Assembly (NCBI GenBank): GCA_017999075.1
Contig: JAGOBX010000126.1
Location: 1 to 8,746, forward strand
DNA length: 8,746 nucleotides
Direction: 5' to 3'
Source of the DNA: Candidatus Babelota bacterium
Lineage (GTDB): Bacteria; JAGOBX01
Shown here: positions 1 to 6,384 of the stretch, piece by piece
Layout of the letters: each line of letters opens with the position of its first letter
Position numbering within the stretch: the stretch's first letter is position 1
Program-made: the position numbers and the translations under genes
The notes under the pieces: model-generated
What the model was told of the DNA's origin: nothing
The model's input: only the letters and a program-made list of their open reading frames with translations
The model's database searches: none

Positions 1-1133
1 TTATTTAAAAATAAAAAAGTAATCTTTATTTCGCCGCCTTCTTTTGTATATTCTACAGCATTGTTTAAAAGATTTATAATAACCTGTTTTATTCTCTGTT
101 CGTCAATAAATAAATTTAAATCTTTCTCCGAAAAATTAACTGAAAACTTGATTTGTTTTTCATCAGTCATAATTTTACCAATATCTTCACAGAAAGCTAC
201 TAATTCTTTCAAGTTAACACTTGAATATTTCAATTGAATGCTATCATAATCGGCTTTTGCAAGAAATAATAATTCATTAGTCATTCTTTGAACATATTCT
301 ACTTCTTCTGATAAACGATAAAAAATGTTCGAGTCATCTTCGGAAAGTTTTTCTGATTTTCCTATAAGTTCTATACCGTTTTTGATTACAGCGAGGGGAT
401 TTTTAATCTCATGTGAAAAATCAGAAAAAAACCGATTAATTCTATTAAATGAAATTTCAAGACGTTCAATCATATAGTTGAATGTTTCGGTTAATTTTTC
501 CAAAACATCATTAGATTTGACATTTTCAATTCTTCCACTGAGATTTTTTATATTTATTTTATTAACTTCATCAATAATTTTATTCACAGGATTCAACGCT
601 TTATTTACAAACAAGTTTGAAATAAAAAATAAAATAAAAATAATTATAATAAAAATAATAATAAACAATGCATTTATTTTGTTCACAAATTTTAAATATG
701 CGTCTAACGATATAAAATAAATAAAAGTAAAATTTTTATTGTTAATATTATTCTTTTCAATATAAAATCTGAATAAGTCACCTCTGATAGTTTCATTATA
801 ATAATAAGCTCTGTCTTCAGATTTTTCTAATTTAAAATCATTAAATTCCATATTTTTTACTTTTGGAGAGTTATATAATACTTTATTATTTTCATCGCGT
901 ATTTGAAAATAAAAATGTTCTAATTCAATATCAAGTTGTCTGAGATTATTCAATTCCAATTCGTTAAAATAAATTTTTTGACACAATTTAGAATATTCTT
1001 TTATTTCATTATTTTCATATTCAATGGCAAATTTTTCAGTAAATATATTAACTACGATAACTTGAATTATAAATACTGTCGACAATGCAAAAAATAATAT
1101 TAATGTTAATTTTAATTTAAAAGGTATTTTCAT
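1..1133 (-). CDS. Membrane sensor histidine kinase, CusS/OmpR-partner type (C-terminus cut by window edge)
   Basis: Seen: I translated this frame by hand; it is open from ATG 1133 to base 1, 377 codons with no stop. In order: a first membrane helix (about residues 8-30), a roughly 125-residue extracytoplasmic sensor region, a second helix very rich in Ile (about 155-176), a HAMP linker (about 177-230, ending FNYMIERLE), the H box FSHEIKNPLAV with phospho-acceptor His241, and the N box NLLNNAVEYT (354-363). The ATP-binding G boxes lie beyond the left edge, so the gene is partial, not broken. Known of the family: it autophosphorylates on His and passes phosphate to its partner regulator. Its ATG overlaps the regulator's TGA as ATGA, so the two are co-transcribed and probably translationally coupled; a GGAG lies 9 bases upstream of the ATG. 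A phrase IRDENNKVLYNS in the sensor region resembles heavy-metal-sensor kinases, but the ligand is unknown. Confidence 0.93.
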   Translation of the reverse strand, partial: MKIPFKLKLTLILFFALSTVFIIQVIVVNIFTEKFAIEYENNEIKEYSKLCQKIYFNELELNNLRQLDIELEHFYFQIRDENNKVLYNSPKVKNMEFNDFKLEKSEDRAYYYNETIRGDLFRFYIEKNNINNKNFTFIYFISLDAYLKFVNKINALFIIIFIIIIFILFFISNLFVNKALNPVNKIIDEVNKINIKNLSGRIENVKSNDVLEKLTETFNYMIERLEISFNRINRFFSDFSHEIKNPLAVIKNGIELIGKSEKLSEDDSNIFYRLSEEVEYVQRMTNELLFLAKADYDSIQLKYSSVNLKELVAFCEDIGKIMTDEKQIKFSVNFSEKDLNLFIDEQRIKQVIINLLNNAVEYTKEGGEIKITFLFLN

Positions 1134-1810
1134 GATTGCTTACTCCGCATCATATAACCCGAACCTCGTATAGTCAAAAGCATTTTAAACTCAAAATCCG
1201 AATCAATTTTTTTTCTCAAATAATTTATATATACATCAACAACATTAGTAAAATTATCAAAATTAAAATTCCAAACACGTTCAATTATCATTGTGCGCGT
1301 AAGAATTCTATCAGGATTTCGCATAAAATATTCCAGTAAAGAAAATTCTTTCAAAGTTAGTTCAATATTTTTTCCAATTCTTTCAGCCTTATGGGTAAAT
1401 AAATTCAATTTTAAATCTCCAAGTTTTAATACACCGGAGTTATCAGGAATGGTTATAACACGTAGTAAAGCTCTAACTCTAGCGGATAATTCCGGAAAGC
1501 TGAAAGGTTTGGTTAAATAATCATTAGCGCCAGCGTCAAGGCCTTTGACAATATCAACAATTTCATCGCGAGCTGATAAAAATAATATTGGTACTGTTCT
1601 TTTCTTTGTACGGATAGATTTACATATTTCCAATCCATCTTTTACAGGAAGCATAACATCAAGAATAAACAAATCAAAATCAAAATTCAAGGCAAGACTC
1701 AAACCATATTCACCGTTAGAAACAATATCAACTGCATATCCTTCTGTCGAAAGCCCTTTTTTAATAAATTCAGCAAGAGCCAAATCATCTTCAATAATTA
1801 GTATTTTCAT
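1130..1810 (-). CDS. OmpR/CusR-family response regulator (receiver + winged helix)
   Basis: Seen: 226 residues, the full family length. The receiver domain (about 1-118) has the acidic pair E7-D8-D9, phospho-acceptor Asp51 in LFILDVMLP, Ser79 in the LFLSARD switch strand and Lys101 in LTKPF. A winged-helix domain (about 125-222) has the ELTLKEFSLLEYFMRNP opening, the recognition region VVDVYINYLRKKID and the terminal hairpin TIRGSGYMM. Known of the family: phosphorylation by the partner kinase drives dimerisation and binding to direct repeats upstream of target genes. The start at ATG 1810 is supported by GGTGG 7 bases upstream and by the strand-1 motif KILIIEDD directly after Met. The stop overlaps the kinase ATG. 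The receiver and DNA-binding signatures both fit the CusR/copper-response branch, but the target genes are not in view and the metal assignment is only a resemblance. Confidence 0.96.
   Translation of the reverse strand: MKILIIEDDLALAEFIKKGLSTEGYAVDIVSNGEYGLSLALNFDFDLFILDVMLPVKDGLEICKSIRTKKRTVPILFLSARDEIVDIVKGLDAGANDYLTKPFSFPELSARVRALLRVITIPDNSGVLKLGDLKLNLFTHKAERIGKNIELTLKEFSLLEYFMRNPDRILTRTMIIERVWNFNFDNFTNVVDVYINYLRKKIDSDFEFKMLLTIRGSGYMMRSKQS
1143..1146 (-). promoter_or_regulatory. Shine-Dalgarno GGAG for the histidine kinase
   Basis: On the minus strand GGAG lies inside the last codons of the response regulator, 9 bases before the kinase ATG at 1133. It supports this start and shows the gene has its own ribosome site in addition to the ATGA overlap. 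Confidence 0.5.
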
Positions 1811-1817
1811 AATAAAA

Positions 1818-1822
1818 CCACC
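1818..1822 (-). promoter_or_regulatory. Shine-Dalgarno-like GGTGG for the response regulator
   Basis: GGTGG on the minus strand sits 7 bases before ATG 1810, a normal spacing. One base differs from GGAGG. It supports the chosen start. Confidence 0.4.
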
Positions 1823-1871
1823 ATCTCATCCTATTAATTTATTTTGTCAATTTTATTTAAATTTTATCTAC

Positions 1872-1919
1872 TTTTAAATTTTTAAAATTGTATTTATTAT
1901 CTCTTATAATTTTTATCAA
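1872..1919 (-). promoter_or_regulatory. Candidate promoter with overlapping palindrome upstream of the two-component operon
   Basis: Reading the minus strand, TTGATA (1919-1914), a 17-base spacer and TAAATA (1896-1891) resemble a sigma-70 promoter; the transcript would start near 1884 and leave a leader of about 74 bases. Immediately downstream, at 1872-1887, is a palindrome of TTTTAAA, two bases, TTTAAAA, placed where a repressor or the regulator itself could bind. In DNA this AT-rich, both matches could be chance. A separate TTGACA at 1850-1845 has no acceptable -10 at normal spacing. Confidence 0.27.
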
Positions 1920-2076
1920 CGAATATTAATTATATAAAAAGAATAGCAGATGAAAATTAAAATATCATTAAAATCCAATTAGTATTTTCTAATAATTAAA
2001 AAAAGCTACATTTCTTAAAAATTACAATATTTAAATAAAATAAAATCGGTAAAATATTAGGTTTGAAAAGTTACTA

Positions 2077-2784
2077 TCAAGATAAGAAAAAAGCAGAACC
2101 TATACGTAAATGAGTAGCTCCTTCTTCTATTGCAAAGATGTAATCATTACTCATTCCCATCGACATATATTCCATATGCAATCCAAATTCGGAATTCAAC
2201 GTATTTTTAAGGTTTCTCAAGTCAGAAAAAGTTTTTCTGATAATTTTTTCATCAGAAGTCTCAGGAGCCATAGTCATTAACCCGCAGATATTTACATTAG
2301 TCAAAGATGATTTGTTAACGCAATAATGGTCAAAGATCTGTTTTGAAGTTTCTGTATCAGCTCCAGTTTTAGTATTCTCATCAGAAACATTAATTTCCAC
2401 GAGAATGTCTATTATCCTATTATGAATAATTGCATGTCTATTTATTTCCTGAACAAGTTTTATACTGTTAACCGAGTGTATCAGGTTTATATATCCGGCA
2501 ATATATTTAATTTTATTTGACTGGAGAGTGCCTATCATATTCCAATTAATGTTATTGTCATTAATATTTTCTCTAAGTTCACGGATACGCTGAACTCTAT
2601 TTTCACCAATATTTGTTATTCCGTAATTTATTATTTGTTTAACGGCAGCAGCATCAACATATTTAGTTACAGTGATAATTGTCAATTCAGAAAAACTGCG
2701 GTTAATAACAGAACATCTATTTTTGATTGATTCAATTATTCTATTATAATTATCTTTAAATTTCAACAAATCAAACTGAAACAT
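2077..2784 (-). CDS. yggS: YggS/PLPBP family pyridoxal-phosphate-binding protein
   Basis: Seen: 235 residues, usual family length, one TIM-barrel-like domain. Lys41 in TVTKYVD is at the PLP Schiff-base position. Other family signatures are IGENRVQ (59-65), IGTLQSNK (84-91), IHSVNS (102-107), GLMTMAP (168-174) and SMGMSNDY (208-215) followed by RIGSAFF (227-233). The usual Trp-His before IGxLQ is Trp81-Asn82 here. Known of the family: a cytosolic protein without clear catalytic activity that buffers PLP and affects vitamin B6 and amino-acid homeostasis. It is the third gene of the hisB unit, 8 bases after the flavodoxin stop. No Shine-Dalgarno precedes its ATG, so translation may depend on ribosomes arriving from upstream. 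Histidinol-phosphate aminotransferase (HisC) uses PLP, which gives a loose link to hisB, but that is inference. Confidence 0.94.
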   Translation of the reverse strand: MFQFDLLKFKDNYNRIIESIKNRCSVINRSFSELTIITVTKYVDAAAVKQIINYGITNIGENRVQRIRELRENINDNNINWNMIGTLQSNKIKYIAGYINLIHSVNSIKLVQEINRHAIIHNRIIDILVEINVSDENTKTGADTETSKQIFDHYCVNKSSLTNVNICGLMTMAPETSDEKIIRKTFSDLRNLKNTLNSEFGLHMEYMSMGMSNDYIFAIEEGATHLRIGSAFFLS

Positions 2785-2792
2785 AATGGCTG

Positions 2793-3287
2793 TTATAATT
2801 TCACTGATATTTTTTGAATTAAATCCTGTATTTCAGGAGTTATTTTTTGTTTTATTCTTAGTTTTTCATTGGATAATGATGAAAAATTAAGATTATACTC
2901 TGACTTACCAATTAATTTTTCAATAAATTTATAAGTCCCTGGAGATTTTCCACCGCTTGTAGTAACGATAAATTTAATTTTATTTTGAAGAATAAGAGAA
3001 TTATCTTCTATAACCTGTCTGACCGGAACTGCAGGTTTTCCAGCCCAAACCGGAGAACAAAATATTATAATATCGTATTTACTGAAATCAGGTTGTTTAA
3101 CAAGTTCAGTTTTTTTGTTAAAAACAGAGTCGAATCCGCTTTTAACATATCCCAATAAACCGTATCTCAACGAAAAATTTTTTTCAAGCAATTCAAATAA
3201 TTCGAATTTATCAAGAGATTCTTTAATAATTTCAGCCACATACCGTGTTTTATTTGTTCTGCTATAATATAAAATCAAACCATTCAT
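2793..3287 (-). CDS. Flavodoxin-fold protein (putative FMN-binding oxidoreductase)
   Basis: Seen: 164 residues from ATG 3287. An N-terminal strand and phosphate-binding loop LILYYSRTNKT (4-14) match the flavodoxin YSxTGxT pattern, with Asn for the usual Gly. CSPVWAGKPAVPV (77-89) carries an aromatic Trp81 in the loop that normally stacks on the flavin, and TTSGG (109-113) is the third flavin-side loop. There is no signal peptide or iron-sulfur cysteine cluster, so it is cytosolic. The partner and substrate cannot be read from sequence; it may be an electron carrier or a quinone/disulfide reductase-like protein. Start choice: the frame also permits TTG at 3293, overlapping the hisB stop as TTGA. 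AAAGGA is 5 bases before TTG and 11 before ATG. I prefer ATG because Met-Asn-Gly then directly precedes the first strand, as in homologues, but TTG is possible. It is the middle gene of the hisB unit. Confidence 0.88.
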   Translation of the reverse strand: MNGLILYYSRTNKTRYVAEIIKESLDKFELFELLEKNFSLRYGLLGYVKSGFDSVFNKKTELVKQPDFSKYDIIIFCSPVWAGKPAVPVRQVIEDNSLILQNKIKFIVTTSGGKSPGTYKFIEKLIGKSEYNLNFSSLSNEKLRIKQKITPEIQDLIQKISVKL

Positions 3288-3289
3288 AA

Positions 3290-3886
3290 TCAAAAAATTC
3301 CTTTAGTCGTATTTAATCCGTCTATTCTTTCGTCTACTGAACAAGCAATATTAAGCGCTTTTGCGGCGCATTTAAAAACAGCTTCAATTCCATGATGAAT
3401 ATTATGACAGTATTTCAAATTTATATGAAGAGTAATTCCTGAATGCATAACAAACTTCTCAAAAAATTCTTTTACAAGTTCGACATCAAAATTTCCTGTT
3501 CTGTCAGCAGGCAGAGACACGTTATAACTTAAAAATGGTCTATTACAAATATCTACAGAAACTTCAGCCAAAGATTCGTCCATTGGCAATATAAAAAAAC
3601 CATATCTTTTAATATTTTTCATATCTCCAAGAGATTTTTTAAACGCTATTCCAAGACATATGGATATATCTTCAACTGTGTGGTGAAAATCAACTTCAGT
3701 ATCACCCTGTGCTTTCACCTTAATATCAAATAAACCATGTTTAGTAAATAATTCAAGCATATGTTTCAAAAATCCTATCGGAATATCAATAGAATATTTG
3801 CCTGAACCGTCAATATTATATTCAACAAATATTTTTGTTTCATTGGAATTGCGTTCCATTGAATATTTCCTGATTATTTTTTCCAT
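3290..3886 (-). CDS. hisB: Imidazoleglycerol-phosphate dehydratase (histidine biosynthesis)
   Basis: Seen: 198 residues, the length of the monofunctional enzyme; no HAD-type phosphatase domain is fused. The duplicated fold carries its metal-site signatures: His42 in KHML, FHHTVED (67-73, His68/His69/Glu72), PMDES (101-105), NRPF, TLHI (152-155), NIHHGIEAVFK (162-172, His164/His165/Glu168) and the C-terminal TTKG (193-196) phosphate loop. Known: it dehydrates imidazole-glycerol phosphate to imidazole-acetol phosphate using two Mn ions. Odd: Lys41 replaces the Asp of the near-invariant DHM motif, and Asn-Thr-Thr-Lys-Gly replaces Pro-Ser-Thr-Lys-Gly. Glu140 is in VKEFF, where homologues have His or Glu. 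All His and Glu motifs are otherwise intact, so it is probably active. It is first in a unit with the flavodoxin and yggS. There is no other his gene here and no strong Shine-Dalgarno before ATG 3886. Confidence 0.96.
   Translation of the reverse strand: MEKIIRKYSMERNSNETKIFVEYNIDGSGKYSIDIPIGFLKHMLELFTKHGLFDIKVKAQGDTEVDFHHTVEDISICLGIAFKKSLGDMKNIKRYGFFILPMDESLAEVSVDICNRPFLSYNVSLPADRTGNFDVELVKEFFEKFVMHSGITLHINLKYCHNIHHGIEAVFKCAAKALNIACSVDERIDGLNTTKGIF
3299..3304 (-). promoter_or_regulatory. Shine-Dalgarno AAAGGA for the flavodoxin gene, inside hisB
   Basis: On the minus strand AAAGGA is the Lys-Gly codon pair of the conserved hisB TTKG tail. It lies 5 bases before TTG 3293 and 11 before ATG 3287, so it does not by itself decide between the two starts. 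Confidence 0.45.
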
Positions 3887-3951
3887 AATTTTTTCACAAA
3901 TCCGAATTTAAAATATATAAAACTCAAATAAAAACTGACACTGTAAAAATT

Positions 3952-3979
3952 TTGTTACTTTAATTATATTAAATAAAAT
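3952..3979 (+). promoter_or_regulatory. Candidate promoter for the molybdenum hydroxylase-regulator operon
   Basis: TTGTTA (3952-3957), 16 bases, TAAAAT (3974-3979). Transcription would begin near 3986, leaving roughly a 30-50 base leader. It is only a moderate match in very AT-rich DNA. I looked for a sigma-54 GG/GC element in the same gap and found none, so the sigma-54 activator encoded downstream does not visibly control its own operon from here. Confidence 0.25.
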
Positions 3980-3990
3980 AAAATATACAA
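3963..3990 (-). promoter_or_regulatory. Candidate hisB operon promoter
   Basis: On the minus strand TTGTAT (3990-3985), 16 bases, then a perfect TATAAT (3968-3963). Transcription would start near 3956, about 70 bases before the hisB ATG. It is the best sigma-70-like match in the window and is interleaved with the opposing candidate at 3952-3979. I see no T-box, attenuator hairpin or His-codon leader peptide in the leader. Confidence 0.38.
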
Positions 3991-4032
3991 GAAATAATTG
4001 ATTTTTATTTTTTTATGTTCTATATTTTTTTT

Positions 4033-6384
4033 ATGGATTCAAATTTAAAGAATGTCGGCAAAAATATTTTAAAAAAAGATTCATTATCATTAAGCTGCGG
4101 ATTACCTTTATTCTGCGATGATTATGATTTTCAAAACATTCTTCATGCTAAAATACTATATTCTCCTTATCCACATTGCATTATAAAAAATATCGATACA
4201 TCCACCGCTGAAAAAATCAAAGGGGTTAAATGTATTCTGACTTACAAAAATGTTCCTGATTCAGTTTATTCCACTTCAGGACAAAGTTTTCCCGAACCTT
4301 CGCCATACGATTCAGTTATACTGGACAAAAAAATGAGGTTTATAGGAGATAAAGCTGCTGCAGTTGCTGCAGAAACTGAAGAAGCTGCTGAAGAAGCTTT
4401 ATCATTAATAAAAATTGATTACGAACAACTTCCTTATTCCCTATCCACTGAAGAATCTTTGAAAGATAATGCAGCTGTTATACACGATGAAAATTACGCC
4501 AAAACTTTGATAGACGTTAACTATGAGCCTTCAAAAAATAAAGTTTGCAGTAAAACGGTAAACTTAGGTTCTGCTGCAAATTCAAACTTATTTAATAACT
4601 GCAGAAACATTTTAGAAGAAGAATATTCAACGCATTATGTTTCTCATTGTATGATGGAACCTCATATAACTATAACCTATTTTGATAATTTCCGGAGATT
4701 GGTTATAATAACAGCAACTCAAGCGCCATTTCATGTACGTCGAGTTATAAGCGAAATATTAGGAATCCCTATAAAAAATATACGTGTAATAAAACCTAAG
4801 ACAGGCGGTGCATTCGGAGGAAAACAGGATCTTGTTCTGGAACCCATTTGTTCGTTATTAACATTGCGTACAGGTCTTCCTGTAAGGTTAGCATATTCAA
4901 GAAAAGAACAATTTATTTCTGCGAGAACAAGGCATCCTGAAAAAATATATATAAAATCAGGATTTGACTATTCAGGAATTATTTCTGATATTGAAATGAA
5001 GATAATTTTAAATTCAGGAGCTTATGGCAATCATACTTTTACCGTAGGATGTAATTCAGGCAGCAAAACTCTTCCAATGTTTAACAAAATAAAAAACATA
5101 AGATTTGATATGACCGGAGTTTATACAAATATGCCTGTAGCCGGGGCTTTCAGGGGTTATGGCGCTGTTCAAGGTTTTTTTGCTTTCGGAACACACATTG
5201 ATCAGATTGCAAACAAACTCGGAATTGATGTAATTGAACTATACAAAAAACAGCTTATTTCAAAAGGCGAATCTGCCGAATTATTAAAACATATAAGCGA
5301 AGGAAAACAGCAGGACGATTACAATGTTGACAGCTGCATTTTAATTGATTGTATAAATACGGGCATTAAAGAAATTGATTGGTATAATAAACTAAAACAT
5401 AAAGATATGCGGTCAACCAAAACTTTAAAACGAGGATTAGGTATGGCTGTTATGATGCAGGGTTCTTCAATACCTTATATTGATATGTCATCTGCTGTAA
5501 TAAAAATGAACGAGGACGGTTCTTTCAATATTCTATGCGGAGCTTCTGATTTAGGATGCGGAAGCGATACAGTAATTTCACAAATAGCAGCAGAAACATT
5601 ATCGTGTTCCGCCGACGATATAATTATTTATTCTTCTGACACGGACATGACAACTTATGATTCCGGAGCATTCGCATCATCCACAACTTATTTATCTGGA
5701 AACGCCGTAAAAAAAACTGCCGAATCTATAAAAATCCAAATATTAAATACAGCTTCGGAAATGATGTGCGAACCAGTAAGTAATTTCTACATATCAAATT
5801 CCCAGGTTGTTTCCAGGATCTCTCAAAAAAAAGTTTCCTACAAAGATGTTGGTTATTATTCGTTTTACACAGGAAATCTTAAACAAATATGCGCTTCAGA
5901 ATCTTTTATGTCAAAAAAATCTCCGCCGCCGTTTTCAGTTCATTTCAGTGAAATAGAGGTTGATATTGAAACAGGCAAAATAAATGTTTTAGAATACGTT
6001 ACTGTAACAGATTGCGGAACTGTCATTAATCCTAAGCTTGCAGAATGTCAGATTGAAGGTTCTGTTATAATAGGATTGGGATTCACATTGACAGAAGAAT
6101 ACATATTCGATAAATCAGGAAAAGTTTTAAATCCTAATCTTGGCAACTATAAAATATTTACATCTATGGATATCCCAAAATTAAAAAATATTATTCTTAA
6201 CAGTTATGAAGATACAGGTCCTTTCGGAGCAAAAAGTATAGGGGAAGTAGCAGTAAACGGTCCTGCTCCGGTTATATCAAACGCAATATTCAATGCAACA
6301 GGAATAAGATTATATGATACTCCGTTCACTTCGGAAAAAGTTTTTTTTCATTTAAAAAATAAAGGCAGAACAGAATTATTATGA
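4033..6384 (+). CDS. Xanthine dehydrogenase family molybdenum-binding subunit (XdhA-like)
   Basis: Seen: 783 residues from ATG 4033. An aldehyde oxidase/xanthine dehydrogenase hammerhead domain (about 20-130, with MRFIGDKAAAVAAET at 101-115) is followed by the molybdopterin-binding region. Site residues by motif: Gln230 in TATQAPF, 35 before the GGK position, as for Gln767 of bovine xanthine oxidase; GGAFGGKQ (258-265) with Gln265 where bovine XDH has Glu802; Arg374 in GAFRGYG (Arg880 position); catalytic Glu738 in GAKSIGE. Known: the family hydroxylates purines, aldehydes or N-heterocycles with water at a Mo-pterin cytosine dinucleotide. There is no [2Fe-2S] or FAD domain, so it needs separate partners not encoded here. 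Odd: GCG (508-510) replaces the usual GQG cofactor motif. Start: an in-frame ATG at 4015 adds MFYIFF from a T-rich stretch and fits the family poorly; neither start has a Shine-Dalgarno. The stop overlaps the next gene as ATGA. Overall resemblance is to E. coli XdhA; the substrate is unproven. Confidence 0.9.
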   Translation: MDSNLKNVGKNILKKDSLSLSCGLPLFCDDYDFQNILHAKILYSPYPHCIIKNIDTSTAEKIKGVKCILTYKNVPDSVYSTSGQSFPEPSPYDSVILDKKMRFIGDKAAAVAAETEEAAEEALSLIKIDYEQLPYSLSTEESLKDNAAVIHDENYAKTLIDVNYEPSKNKVCSKTVNLGSAANSNLFNNCRNILEEEYSTHYVSHCMMEPHITITYFDNFRRLVIITATQAPFHVRRVISEILGIPIKNIRVIKPKTGGAFGGKQDLVLEPICSLLTLRTGLPVRLAYSRKEQFISARTRHPEKIYIKSGFDYSGIISDIEMKIILNSGAYGNHTFTVGCNSGSKTLPMFNKIKNIRFDMTGVYTNMPVAGAFRGYGAVQGFFAFGTHIDQIANKLGIDVIELYKKQLISKGESAELLKHISEGKQQDDYNVDSCILIDCINTGIKEIDWYNKLKHKDMRSTKTLKRGLGMAVMMQGSSIPYIDMSSAVIKMNEDGSFNILCGASDLGCGSDTVISQIAAETLSCSADDIIIYSSDTDMTTYDSGAFASSTTYLSGNAVKKTAESIKIQILNTASEMMCEPVSNFYISNSQVVSRISQKKVSYKDVGYYSFYTGNLKQICASESFMSKKSPPPFSVHFSEIEVDIETGKINVLEYVTVTDCGTVINPKLAECQIEGSVIIGLGFTLTEEYIFDKSGKVLNPNLGNYKIFTSMDIPKLKNIILNSYEDTGPFGAKSIGEVAVNGPAPVISNAIFNATGIRLYDTPFTSEKVFFHLKNKGRTELL

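Larger units (their letters stand above)
1811..2076. other. AT-rich non-coding gap between yggS and the response regulator
   Basis: This 266-bp gap separates two minus-strand transcription units. I find no open frame longer than about ten codons on either strand, and no GC-rich hairpin followed by a U-run that would serve as an intrinsic terminator for the hisB unit. A weak seven-base AT-only pairing (AATATTT/AAATATT, 19-base loop) downstream of yggS is not convincing. The right-to-left promoter of the two-component operon should lie here; the best candidate is listed separately. Confidence 0.6.

Noticed and set aside
620-665. A/T-only run of about 46 bases as a possible slippage or phase-variation tract
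   Set aside because: It has no clean mononucleotide or tandem repeat unit and simply encodes the Ile/Phe-rich second membrane helix of the kinase.
478-720. An 80-residue plus-strand frame rich in Phe and Ile
   Set aside because: It is antisense to the histidine kinase HAMP and second membrane helix; the minus-strand reading has all expected domains.
1136-1877. Three plus-strand frames of 67-110 residues
   Set aside because: They are antisense shadows of the complete response regulator and show no family motif.
3887-4014. Sigma-54 promoter or his attenuator in the divergent gap
   Set aside because: No GG-N10-GC element, no leader peptide with His codons and no stable hairpin were found on either strand.
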